DNA of 64,000 nt, from NCBI GenBank assembly GCA_949282195.1, contig CASDOW010000008.1, forward strand, positions 1 through 64,000, given 5' to 3'. The notes beneath the pieces were generated by a model. The model had not been told where the DNA came from. It did no database searches and saw nothing but the letters and a program-made list of their open reading frames with translations. Positions within the stretch are counted from its first letter, which is position 1. Every line of letters starts with the position of its first letter. Shown here piece by piece: positions 16,164 to 23,727 of the stretch. The DNA is from an uncultured bacterium (lineage in GTDB: Bacteria; Cyanobacteriota; Vampirovibrionia; Gastranaerophilales; Gastranaerophilaceae). The translations under genes and the position numbers were made by a program.

Positions 16164-16550
16164 TTATATTACATTATTTTCATCTGCAGCAACGACGCCG
16201 GCTGTTATTTTTCCTGTTGTTTCGGCGGTTCCTGTTACTGTATAAACAATTCTCATATAGCCTTTGTTTCCTTTTGGAAGAAAATTAATCGGAAATCTTT
16301 GCCCTGCTTTTAAGTCGGCCAGTTCAAGTGTAGAAGTTACTAAATCTTCGCTTGATGAAAAGTCTTCTTCTTGGCTGGTTTGTACTTTTACGGTCAGTGA
16401 AGTCAGGTTTGTAAAATCTTCTACAACTTGAATTAATAAAGGGGCAAAAGAAACGTCGCCTTTCCCAAAATAAACTGTGTTATCCGAATTAATTGAGCCT
16501 GTTGTTATGGCTTGATTTTCCGAAAATAAATTTTGAGCATCTAATAACAT
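16164..16550 (-). CDS. Capsid cement protein (Bbp16-like)
   Basis: 128 residues: LLDAQNLFSENQAITTGSINSDNTVYFG at the N-terminus, then LLIQVVEDFTNLTSLTVKVQTS and FLPKGNKGYMRIVYTVTGTAETTGKITAGVV. This beta-rich pattern is that of the small Bbp16-type protein next to the major capsid gene in Bordetella phage BPP-1 relatives, which decorates or stabilises the shell. It lies 14 bp after the capsid gene, with GGAG upstream. It is followed by a strong hairpin. Confidence 0.8.
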   Translation of the reverse strand: MLLDAQNLFSENQAITTGSINSDNTVYFGKGDVSFAPLLIQVVEDFTNLTSLTVKVQTSQEEDFSSSEDLVTSTLELADLKAGQRFPINFLPKGNKGYMRIVYTVTGTAETTGKITAGVVAADENNVI

Positions 16551-16564
16551 TTGTATCTCCTTAA

Positions 16565-17566
16565 CTATGCGCTTACAACTCTTTTTTCATCATTTCTCAA
16601 TTGATCTGCACATTTAACAGGTATTCCCAAGAATGATACAATTGGTTTACCTGCAAAGTTTTCAATTGAAAGATTTACGTTCGCTTTATTTATTGCTTGG
16701 AAGTGCAAATATGTTTCAATTGTTTCGTTGCAATAAATTACGGTGTTACCTGTTTTAGCGAAGCGTTTAATTCTGTGGTAGGCTTGAATCATCAGTTTGA
16801 TTAAATCGGCGGGACTTGAGCCGTCAAGTGCGGTTACGTCAATATTTGCAATTCTTGCTGTTGAGCGGAAATCTCTTACGGTCATCCCTATATCCCATTT
16901 GAAGTGATCGCGATATACTTCAAACATGTTTCCGTTTGCGTCTGTTGCGGTTTGTGCACCTTTGTTTTCGTGTATTAAGCCCATTTGAGAGCCTTTTGGA
17001 TATAAAAGATGAGTATGTAAATCTCCCCAAGTGATAAACCAAATGGATGTATTTTTATTTCCTGTGCCGCCGCCGTCTAAGACTCTGTATCCGATTGAAT
17101 TTTTATCTGTTGAAATCTTGTTATATCTTACGCTTAAACCGTCAAAACCCGCAGGATTTGTTGCTTTAGAACCATAAAAGATATTTTCTTGAACGGTATT
17201 GTTCATAGATTCCAAGAAAGCTTGCGCTTCATTCATTCTAAATTGGTCTGTATCGCCTTCAAGGTCTGCAAGCGATTTATCAACCTGAGAATAAACTTCA
17301 AGCATTCCTGTTGTATCTGTTATTTGAGTGTATTCACCTTTTGAAGCAGATACGCCTTGATAAAATTTTCTAAATTCAACTTCCGGTAAGCCGTTTCTAA
17401 CGGTGGTTTTATGGGTTGAACCTTCGTTACATTCCCTTACAACCGCATCTTCAATAAGTACATTTGATTGAGCCAATAAATCCACGATTGTTGTTGCAAT
17501 TTTGCCGTTTTCTTTTTGTGCAAATTTGTCTTTTAAGGTTAAATAAGTATTTCCAACTGTTGCCAT
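16565..17566 (-). CDS. Phage major capsid protein (BPP-1/podovirus type)
   Basis: 333 residues with an HK97-like layout. Helical N-arm (YLTLKDKFAQKENGKIATTIVDLLAQ), then the conserved block LPEVEFRKFYQGV, SASKGEYTQITDTTGMLE, and a spine-helix region QFRMNEAQAFLESMNNTVQENIFYG followed by PAGFDGLSVRYN. The end has VKCADQLRNDEKRVV. It forms the icosahedral shell. AGGAG precedes ATG 17566, and the gene sits between the scaffold and cement genes, as in BPP-1-like phages. It lacks a separate protease domain. Confidence 0.9.
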   Translation of the reverse strand: MATVGNTYLTLKDKFAQKENGKIATTIVDLLAQSNVLIEDAVVRECNEGSTHKTTVRNGLPEVEFRKFYQGVSASKGEYTQITDTTGMLEVYSQVDKSLADLEGDTDQFRMNEAQAFLESMNNTVQENIFYGSKATNPAGFDGLSVRYNKISTDKNSIGYRVLDGGGTGNKNTSIWFITWGDLHTHLLYPKGSQMGLIHENKGAQTATDANGNMFEVYRDHFKWDIGMTVRDFRSTARIANIDVTALDGSSPADLIKLMIQAYHRIKRFAKTGNTVIYCNETIETYLHFQAINKANVNLSIENFAGKPIVSFLGIPVKCADQLRNDEKRVVSA

Positions 17567-17581
17567 AATTTCTCCTTTTTA

Positions 17582-18133
17582 CTAATCTCTTGGTCCGTAT
17601 AAAATTTGAGCTGGTGTAAGCTCCTTAACGGCAGGTGTGCCTTTGTATGATAAGCTGTCTTCTTTTGTCAATTCTCCGATTTTGAAAAACATTTTTATCA
17701 TTTCGGGGTGATAAATTAAACCCGTTGATTTTAAAAGTTCTTTTAAATTCGGGCTTGCAAATTGACTGTAGGCATTGTTTGCCGTTTGCATGTATTCTTT
17801 TAGCTGAAGTGAATTTGAGCTTGGTATGTTTCTATCCTGTTTAAATAATTCTGTATATTTTGTTGTGTTTTTTTCTTGCATTGTTTTCTCGTCAATTTTA
17901 TAAATTTCCTTTTGTTTTTTTGACATTTCAAGTGCAAGTTCTAACAACAAATCCAGTGATTCTTGTGATAGATTTAGTTTTTTTGCAATTGGAATAAGTT
18001 TTCCGGTTAATTCATCATCCAAGCTAAAATCTTCGTCAGCTAAAAATTTAGAAAAATTGTATTCTTCACATAATTTATTGTTTTCTTCCTGTTCGTCTTG
18101 TAAACAATAGTTACTTTTTAAATTTTCTTGCAT
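17582..18133 (-). CDS. Probable phage head scaffolding protein
   Basis: 183 residues, acidic N-terminal half (NNKLCEEYNFSKFLADEDFSLDDEL) and a helical centre (LIPIAKKLNLSQESLDLLLELALEMSKKQ). The C-terminal signature YHPEMIKMFFKIGELTKEDS resembles the HPEMVKLLAKIGK-type motif seen in scaffolds encoded just before podovirus capsid genes. Position 15 bp upstream of the capsid gene fits. The plus-strand cargo gene begins just beyond its start, so this is the point where the phage operon is interrupted. Confidence 0.72.
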   Translation of the reverse strand: MQENLKSNYCLQDEQEENNKLCEEYNFSKFLADEDFSLDDELTGKLIPIAKKLNLSQESLDLLLELALEMSKKQKEIYKIDEKTMQEKNTTKYTELFKQDRNIPSSNSLQLKEYMQTANNAYSQFASPNLKELLKSTGLIYHPEMIKMFFKIGELTKEDSLSYKGTPAVKELTPAQILYGPRD

Positions 18134-18158
18134 TTTTATCCTTTCTATGTGGTATAAT
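18128..18158 (+). promoter_or_regulatory. Promoter of the plus-strand cargo gene
   Basis: An extended -10 element TGGTATAAT (TATAAT at 18153-18158) lies 28 bp upstream of ATG 18186. A weak -35 candidate TTGCAT (18128-18133) is 19 bp away. AAGAGGAG then gives a strong ribosome site. The cargo gene can therefore be expressed independently of the phage operon. Confidence 0.6.
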
Positions 18159-18185
18159 TACTCTTAAGAGGAGTTATTTAGTTTT

Positions 18186-18611
18186 ATGAAAAAGACATTG
18201 ATTATTGGTTTTGTATTTGTTGCTTTTATTTGTTTTGTTTCTTGCAATATTTCATTTGCGCAGACTGATTTTTCAAAGGCGCTTAGAACTTGTGAAACAT
18301 TTAGACAAGACGGAAGCATTACCCATAATGGCGAAGTTTTTAATTTGACAATTACTCTGGACAAATCGAGAAACAAGTGTGTATATAAAGAAAAAATTCA
18401 CCAAGGTAAAAAATATCAAATGTTAACTTGTAATTTTGACAATAATCAACTTCCTGCCATGGCTGATTCAATGGATAAATTCACAAATTATTACAAAAAA
18501 GAGATTGCAAAAAATAAAATCTTTGAAGCAAAGATGACAACTAATGGCGAAGTTTTCCAAAAATATCTTGCTAATCCTAAATATTGTTCAATTACTCACT
18601 CTAAGAATTGA
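18186..18611 (+). CDS. Small secreted protein encoded inside the phage module (moron-like)
   Basis: 141 residues with a signal peptide (MKKTLIIGFVFVAFICFV core, cleavage near SFA/Q at about residue 25; an alternative lipobox-like FVSC is weaker). The mature part holds four cysteines (CETF, NKCVY, LTCNF, KYCSI), suited to two disulphides, and a compact alpha/beta pattern. It is the only plus-strand gene in the phage module, between scaffold and an unknown head gene, with its own extended -10 promoter. Its 3' end overlaps the convergent gene by 11 bp. It may alter the host envelope or be a host gene captured by the module. No family recognised. Confidence 0.75.
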   Translation: MKKTLIIGFVFVAFICFVSCNISFAQTDFSKALRTCETFRQDGSITHNGEVFNLTITLDKSRNKCVYKEKIHQGKKYQMLTCNFDNNQLPAMADSMDKFTNYYKKEIAKNKIFEAKMTTNGEVFQKYLANPKYCSITHSKN

Positions 18612-19518
18612 TTAAACTTTTAAAATAATTATTTTTTGCATTTTTTGAGTTATTATCTTGAAATATCTGCATACGTTTTTTAATTAGTTCAAGCTGATTT
18701 TCAAGTTCCAGTTTTGAATTTTGCGAAATATAGTATCGAAAATCATTTTCTACTTGCTTGATAAAATCTATTGTTGTATCTTCATTTTTTAGATTTAAAC
18801 TTTCTATAGCGCAATCTATAAGAATAATAGTATCTTTTATGAAATTCTTTTTGTAGGTGTTTAATTCATTTTGAATTTTTTTAAAATAAGTTATATCTTC
18901 GTTTGATAATTTTTTTGTATCAAAGTTTAGCGATAAAAATTTTTCTTCATTTTCAAGAATTAATTTTCTTAATTCAATAAAATATTTTGAATCTGTTTTT
19001 ATCTTTGGTTTTTGTTTTAAAAAGTCGTTATCTTTGGAATTAAGTGCATTGATTATTTTTTTATTAAAATCTTTTATAAGTTCTGTTTGCACTTTTTTAT
19101 CTAAATTCATCACACCGCTATACCATGAAATTGCGCATAGGCCTCTATTGTAGATTTTGTCTGTGTAATTTTTGTTGGTTTTATTTATGGAAACATAAAG
19201 CGCTAAATTACTTATTATATTTTCATAGACTTCTTTTGCCCATATTGCAGCTTGTGAATTATAGTGTTTTTTAATTTGATAGATTAATTCGTTTCTTTTT
19301 TCTTGTATTATTTCATCTAAGTTTTCAAAATCAATATCATCGCAAAGTTTTATTGCTTCATTATCAAATTCTTCTACAACATTAATTGCTTCATCAATTG
19401 CCTGTTTAGAATTTAAATTTACATAACCTTTTTCTTTTGAATAAAGAAGTTCATTAATTAAGTTATCTAAGTTGTTTATAAATTCCAGATTTCTTATGCT
19501 TTTTGCTAAATTGTTCAT
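18601..19518 (-). CDS. Phage protein of unknown function between portal and scaffold
   Basis: 305 residues, strongly helical with repeated Lys/Glu/Asn heptads (for example DNEAIKLCDDIDFENLDEII, YFKKIQNELNTYKKNFIKDT, LELENQLELIKKRMQIF), so long coiled coils are expected. No signal peptide or membrane segment. A short conserved-looking segment LCAISWYSGVMNLDKKVQ lies mid-protein. Position between portal and scaffold suggests a head-assembly or internal protein, as BPP-1-like phages also carry an uncharacterised gene here. Assignment is by synteny only. Confidence 0.6.
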   Translation of the reverse strand: MNNLAKSIRNLEFINNLDNLINELLYSKEKGYVNLNSKQAIDEAINVVEEFDNEAIKLCDDIDFENLDEIIQEKRNELIYQIKKHYNSQAAIWAKEVYENIISNLALYVSINKTNKNYTDKIYNRGLCAISWYSGVMNLDKKVQTELIKDFNKKIINALNSKDNDFLKQKPKIKTDSKYFIELRKLILENEEKFLSLNFDTKKLSNEDITYFKKIQNELNTYKKNFIKDTIILIDCAIESLNLKNEDTTIDFIKQVENDFRYYISQNSKLELENQLELIKKRMQIFQDNNSKNAKNNYFKSLINS

Positions 19519-19528
19519 TTTTTTAACC

Positions 19529-21163
19529 TTATATTATGCCAAACCTTGCCAATAAATCACTTCCAAAAGAATCAACTCCGCCCATGTTTTGCAGAATTTG
19601 ACTTCCTTCTTTTGCCATTTGTATTTGCGATTGTTGATTTTGGTTTTTAAGATTTTCTTTTCTTATTTTGTCCATTTCTGTTTTTGAAACCAATTGTGAT
19701 GGTGAAATATTTGCATATGTTGCATAGTCTTCAATTATTTTTTCTGCATTTAATTTTTGTTTTAATATTGGGTCAATTGAATTTGCAATATTTGAAACAA
19801 AGGTTGTAAATCGTTCCATACTTGAAATATTTGCTACTTTTTGTGCTTGTGCAAGAGTTGAAACAAATTCTATTTGAAATTTGGAGTTTGAATATTTATT
19901 GTTTAGAGGTTCTAAAATCCCTGTTTTAATTTCTTCGTCGTAAATCCAAAAAAGAATTTGTTTCAGTGAATTATGAATTTGTTCTAATAGGGGTGATAAA
20001 AGAACCATTTTTTCTTCTTTTAATTCATTAACTTCTGTTGCTGTTCTTCCTCTTTCCGCTGTTGATAAAATCATTGCAAAAAGGTCGTTATAGAAATGTT
20101 CTTTAATTATTTGTTTTAATTCGTCTTTTTCTTCTTTTAATTCTAAAATTCTCGGATTTACTTCATAAACAGGGCTTATACCTCTGCCGTTTTCATCTTC
20201 TTCTATATATGCTCCGGGGACATCGGCGAGTTTTTTATTTTTTAAACTGGCAGGACCCTTATAAGCCGGACAAACTATTTTTTTAACGGCTTTTGCATAC
20301 TCTTTAACCATTGTCATCAATTGTTTAACATCAGCTAAAGCGCAAATTCCGGGGGAATCTTGAGGGTAGTCAAAGTCGCTTGTAAAGCCGGATTCAAAAA
20401 CAACATAAGGGAATTTGTCAAAACCTTTTATGGATAAAAATTCGTTTTTCCCTGATAAAATAACAACAGAAACATATTTTGCAAATTGTGATGAAAGTCT
20501 TTTTTCTTTGTAATATTTATTTTTTTCCACATAATGCATTACTTCAAAAAGTTTATAGGGGTTGTTTTTAACAGCTTCTTTAATTACATCAGGGCAATTT
20601 TGCCCGTAATTTTCATAGATATTTTTAGCAGTTTCACTGTATACCCTGCAAAAAGTGTCGACTATACCTTGGGAGTTTTTAGCGTAATAGTATGAGCCGA
20701 TTGGCAGAATTCTGAAATTAACTACATTTTCATAATCTGATTCAAGACCTAATGCGCTAAACCCGAATACACCCAATTGTTTGTATATTTCAGGTAAACA
20801 CTGATAAAAATTCGAACTGTACAGTATTTTTCTTGTTAGCTCTTCTTGTTTGTGGCACCATTTTTTTAGATAAAAATTATTTTTTTCATCATTGTCGTCA
20901 AATGTTGTTTTAAACCAGCGAGTTGTCGGGCTTGTTGCGCCGCTCATCATACCTGACGAGAAATTTCTCAGTGCAATCAATGGAGTGGAATCTATAATTT
21001 TTTTGCTTTTTGCAATCGGTTTTCTTATGTTTCTAACAAGAAACTGCGTGCTTCTTGGAAGAAAATAATCGGACAGTTCTTGCAGGTCAGGTTTTATAAC
21101 GTTAAAAATTTCTTCCAGCTCCTGTTTCCTTTTTTGAAAATATTCAACAGTATAAAAGGTCAT
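19529..21163 (-). CDS. Phage portal protein (head-to-tail connector)
   Basis: 544 residues with podovirus portal features: an N-terminal FLPRSTQFLVRN, then ALRNFSSGMMSGATSPTTRWFK, PEIYKQLGVFGFSALGLE, FRILPIGSYYYAKNSQG, and VVFESGFTSDFDYPQDSPGICALADVKQ. A Cys-Pro-Ala block (VCPAYKGPASLK) and RTATEVNELKEEKMVLLSPLLEQ form the wing/crown helices. It is the dodecameric DNA gate at one capsid vertex and the docking site for the terminase. It starts 1 bp after the small linker protein gene's stop. Confidence 0.9.
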   Translation of the reverse strand: MTFYTVEYFQKRKQELEEIFNVIKPDLQELSDYFLPRSTQFLVRNIRKPIAKSKKIIDSTPLIALRNFSSGMMSGATSPTTRWFKTTFDDNDEKNNFYLKKWCHKQEELTRKILYSSNFYQCLPEIYKQLGVFGFSALGLESDYENVVNFRILPIGSYYYAKNSQGIVDTFCRVYSETAKNIYENYGQNCPDVIKEAVKNNPYKLFEVMHYVEKNKYYKEKRLSSQFAKYVSVVILSGKNEFLSIKGFDKFPYVVFESGFTSDFDYPQDSPGICALADVKQLMTMVKEYAKAVKKIVCPAYKGPASLKNKKLADVPGAYIEEDENGRGISPVYEVNPRILELKEEKDELKQIIKEHFYNDLFAMILSTAERGRTATEVNELKEEKMVLLSPLLEQIHNSLKQILFWIYDEEIKTGILEPLNNKYSNSKFQIEFVSTLAQAQKVANISSMERFTTFVSNIANSIDPILKQKLNAEKIIEDYATYANISPSQLVSKTEMDKIRKENLKNQNQQSQIQMAKEGSQILQNMGGVDSFGSDLLARFGII

Positions 21164-21164
21164 T

Positions 21165-21371
21165 TTATTCTCCTAAAAGTGTTTTTTTGTTTGGATTTTG
21201 ATTATCTTCAAGACCTGTTGGTGATGTTTTTATATTTTGACTAAAGCCTTTGTTTGAATTAATGTTTGTGCTTTTCTTTGTTAATGAGGCGTCGGCTTCG
21301 TGACGTTGCACTTTTTCCTCTACTTCAGGTACTGCTGCTGTTACTTTTGGTGATTTTTGAATAAAACACAT
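21165..21371 (-). CDS. Small phage protein next to the portal
   Basis: 68 residues: MCFIQKSPKVTAAVPEVEE at the start, ADASLTKKSTN in the middle and NIKTSPTGLEDNQN...KTLLGE at the end. Small MC-starting proteins with an ADA..KK centre and a TSP.GL..TLLG ending occur between terminase and portal genes of several podoviruses. It looks disordered and may bridge head proteins. The same MC start is seen in the internal virion-like protein at 16110. Function unknown. Confidence 0.65.
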   Translation of the reverse strand: MCFIQKSPKVTAAVPEVEEKVQRHEADASLTKKSTNINSNKGFSQNIKTSPTGLEDNQNPNKKTLLGE

Positions 21372-21389
21372 TTTATTATCTCCTTTCTT

Positions 21390-22712
21390 TTAATCAAACG
21401 GTTCAAATTCTGCTTCAACATAGTTTTCATTGTTATCGGTGTATGGATTGTATGCGTTTAGGCAATAATTGATTGCATAAAGTGCCATCATAGCGCAATC
21501 AGCAAAATCAGGGCTTTCATTGTTTTCTTTTCTTAGTTCTTTTTTATCTTTAATTGCTATTAAGCCGTTGGGTTTATAAACTTTTTTGATGTATTCAAGC
21601 TGTCTTATTGTGTTTTTGTCTGTTAATTTCAAATATCCTTTATCAAGAAAATCTCTTAAAGCTAAATATCCGTCAGCTCTTGCATTTAGTGCATATTTTG
21701 ATATAGCCTTTTTTGCACCCCTAAAACCGATTGCGTTAGGAATTATTTTTTGAATGCTTATCCAAATCGGATAACCGAGTCCGTCGGCGTCAATTATCAA
21801 TAATTTTGGCATCCAAGATGAGTACAGGCTGATTATTTTACCCTTTGTTATGTCGGTATCTGCTTCTGACCAGCTATTTGTAAATTTTTCAAGCCAAATA
21901 TTTTGATTTTCCTGTACAAAATATTTAGCTACGCATAAATCGGCTCCTGATGCCGATAAATCTACGCTCATAACAGAATTAAACATAAAACTTTCATCTT
22001 TTTCATATTTTAAATTGATTGCGTCATCAATCATTTTTGAACTTAGAAGATATTCATTATTATTATTCAATGGGTATCCGAGCCAGATATGGTTATAATC
22101 ATTCAGGTTGGTTTTTTTAGATATTTCTGCTTCTTTTTTGATTTTTTCATCCACATAAGGATTGTCAAAATAGCAAATGTTGATATGCAGACAATCATCT
22201 CTTTTGGCACAAAAATTATACACAGAATCAAATCTTGTGTATCTGTTCATGGTGAATATTATTACAGAATTCTTTTTTCTGATAGTAGGTACGATGACAT
22301 CAAGTGTTGCTTTTGCTATTGATTGAGCTTCATCTATCCATAATATATCAATACCTTCAAGTCCTTTAATATTGACTTTTCCTTGTTCTCTAAAGCCTTT
22401 AAAAAATATTTTTGAGCCTGTTTTTTTATGAATTAAAATATCTCTTTTAATTTCGTAGATTAATTTATATTTTTCAATTAAATCCAAAAAAACCGTTCTG
22501 ACTGACTCATTGATTGAGTTTTGGATTTCTCTGCCGCAGCAAATTCTTACATGGCGCATTTCCATTATATAAAGTAAAAATCTGGCTACACTTTGTGTTT
22601 TGCCTGAGGCTCTGCCGCCTTCTAAAAGAAAATAACTAAAGTTATTAAATTTAAAAATAAAAGGATATAATTTAGGTGGAATGTTTAAAATTTCCGGTAA
22701 TATTAAATCCAT
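21390..22712 (-). CDS. Terminase large subunit
   Basis: 440 residues, PBSX-like packaging motor. The ATPase domain has Walker A GGRASGKT (residues 32-39), a CGREIQNSINESV segment, Walker B ILWIDEA (about 123-129) and coupling motif FTMNRY. The nuclease domain has metal-binding acidic residues in VDLSASGAD (about 248), LIIDADGLG (about 308) and SPDFADCAMM (near 420). It pumps DNA into the procapsid and cuts it. All catalytic motifs are intact, so a packaging function is plausible. Confidence 0.93.
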   Translation of the reverse strand: MDLILPEILNIPPKLYPFIFKFNNFSYFLLEGGRASGKTQSVARFLLYIMEMRHVRICCGREIQNSINESVRTVFLDLIEKYKLIYEIKRDILIHKKTGSKIFFKGFREQGKVNIKGLEGIDILWIDEAQSIAKATLDVIVPTIRKKNSVIIFTMNRYTRFDSVYNFCAKRDDCLHINICYFDNPYVDEKIKKEAEISKKTNLNDYNHIWLGYPLNNNNEYLLSSKMIDDAINLKYEKDESFMFNSVMSVDLSASGADLCVAKYFVQENQNIWLEKFTNSWSEADTDITKGKIISLYSSWMPKLLIIDADGLGYPIWISIQKIIPNAIGFRGAKKAISKYALNARADGYLALRDFLDKGYLKLTDKNTIRQLEYIKKVYKPNGLIAIKDKKELRKENNESPDFADCAMMALYAINYCLNAYNPYTDNNENYVEAEFEPFD

Positions 22713-22716
22713 TATT

Positions 22717-23025
22717 TTAGCTGAAATCTTCTCCGATATTTAATTTTAATTGGGTTCCGTCTATCATAATTTCTCCCATTTTTACTACTGTGCCGATTTC
22801 GAGATTGTTTTGCGAATATAGACCCGCAATTTTTGCTTTGTTTTCAACTGCCCTTAAGGCAGCTCCAATATTAGGGTTTCCGTTTTTATCCAGACAGTTT
22901 AGGGCGATTTTTTTGAGTTCGTCAAATTCCTCTATTGCTTTATTTTGATTGTAGGTGTCGTGTTTTTCGTTAATTTTAAGAGTATTTTGTGATTCAAATT
23001 GAATTATTTTATTTTCATTTTTCAT
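22717..23025 (-). CDS. Probable terminase small subunit
   Basis: 102 residues directly before the large terminase (4-bp gap), overlapping the previous gene by ATGA. It holds a helical segment FDELKKIALNCLDKNGNPNIGAALRAVENKAKIAGLY, typical of short terminase small subunits of PBSX/BPP-1 relatives, and a C-terminal beta tail (VVKMGEIMIDGTQLKL). A clear N-terminal HTH for site-specific DNA recognition is not visible. If absent, packaging may be non-specific or headful, which matters for a gene-transfer-agent interpretation. Confidence 0.7.
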   Translation of the reverse strand: MKNENKIIQFESQNTLKINEKHDTYNQNKAIEEFDELKKIALNCLDKNGNPNIGAALRAVENKAKIAGLYSQNNLEIGTVVKMGEIMIDGTQLKLNIGEDFS

Positions 23026-23402
23026 ACATCAATTTTTTTAACAAGAGCTTTATTTCCGCTAAAATCACAAGCATATTGTTTTAGGGCGATTATTTTTCCG
23101 TTTTTCTTGATTTCTTTATTTATTCCGTATTTAAACCCTGAAGGAGCTTTGTATTTATATTTAAAGCCAAGCATGGTTGAAACAACGTCTTTTTTATATT
23201 TTTCTTTAATTCTTGTAACTCCGCCGGAGTAGAAATATTGTTCGATAAATGTGTTTGTATTGGTGTCCATAAAAGATAATAAGGCAATATTTTTGTTGCA
23301 TATAGGACATTTTGCAAGGTATATTCTTCTGTTTGTGTAATTATCTTTGTCTAATAAAAACCAAATATCATCAGATGAAAATACACTATTACAATGACGC
23401 AC
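23022..23402 (-). CDS. First gene of the phage module: small zinc-finger-like protein
   Basis: 126 residues, GTG start at 23402 behind a strong GGAGGAG. It contains a zinc-knuckle half site LAKCPICNKNIALL (residues about 31-44) and a Cys later in QYACDFSGNKALVKK. The C-terminal half is basic and beta-rich (LGFKYKYKAPSGFKYGINKEIKKNGK). Promoter-proximal position and the putative zinc site could fit a regulator or packaging factor. No family recognised. Confidence 0.65.
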   Translation of the reverse strand: MRHCNSVFSSDDIWFLLDKDNYTNRRIYLAKCPICNKNIALLSFMDTNTNTFIEQYFYSGGVTRIKEKYKKDVVSTMLGFKYKYKAPSGFKYGINKEIKKNGKIIALKQYACDFSGNKALVKKIDV

Positions 23403-23565
23403 AGTTTCTCCTCCTTTATTTTCGTCAGCCTCGTTTCTCTATCCAATCGGGATGATACAAATTTGAATTGTCCGAAAATCTATATTTTTAGAATATCATA
23501 TTTTTTCAAAAAAGCTCGTTTTTTGCCTGTTTTTTGGAAGGTCTTACAAATTTTTGGCTTTTTTC

Positions 23566-23594
23566 TTGCTATTTTTTTATGTTTAATTTATAAT
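23566..23594 (+). promoter_or_regulatory. Promoter of tRNA-His
   Basis: TTGCTA (23566-23571), a 17-bp spacer and a perfect TATAAT (23589-23594), with the tRNA starting 27 bp after the -10. Between this promoter and the first phage gene (23403-23565) I see only AT-rich sequence; an imperfect dyad ACAAATTTGAATTGT near 23457-23471 could be an operator for the phage operon. Confidence 0.7.
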
Positions 23595-23621
23595 GACAAG
23601 GCACATATTATGTGTCTATAT

Positions 23622-23698
23622 GGCGGGTGTCGCCAAGTGGTTAAGGCCCCGGATTGTGGTTCCGGTATTCATGGGTTCGATCCCCATTACCCGCCCCA
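23622..23698 (+). tRNA. tRNA-His (anticodon GUG)
   Basis: A 77-nt tRNA with anticodon loop TTGTGGT (anticodon GTG), T-loop TTCGATCCC, an extra G at position -1 facing the C73 discriminator, as required for histidine tRNAs, and an encoded CCA end. The phage module lies on its 5' side and no copy of its 3' end was found at the far phage border. Confidence 0.95.
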
Positions 23699-23703
23699 TT
23701 TAC

Positions 23704-23727
23704 AAAAGACTCTTTTTGGGGTCTTTT
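23704..23727. terminator. Terminator after tRNA-His
   Basis: A 7-bp stem AAAAGAC/GTCTTTT with a 10-base loop, followed by T-rich sequence. It lies between the tRNA and the convergent GH77 gene and may serve both. Confidence 0.6.

Larger units (their letters stand above)
9749..23402 (-). mobile_element. Podovirus-type morphogenesis and lysis module (defective/domesticated prophage or GTA-like)
   Basis: About 13.7 kb of tightly spaced minus-strand genes in the order: zinc-finger protein, small terminase, large terminase, small linker, portal, unknown, scaffold, major capsid, cement, internal virion-like, tail adaptor, nozzle, GNAT-like gp13 type, T7-type fibre, fibre-associated protein, small ORF, DUF1353, lysis membrane protein, GH24 lysozyme. 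The head genes resemble the Bordetella BPP-1 type (Bbp16-like cement) and the tail resembles T7-like podoviruses. All genes look intact. No integrase, excisionase, repressor or replication gene is present, host genes flank both ends, and I found no attachment repeats. One plus-strand cargo gene (18186) lies inside. Confidence 0.85.

Noticed and set aside
23622-23698. tRNA-His as phage attachment site
   Set aside because: The phage module lies on the 5' side of the tRNA, and I found no copy of the tRNA 3' end at the other border near 9740. Typical integration would place the element on the 3' side.
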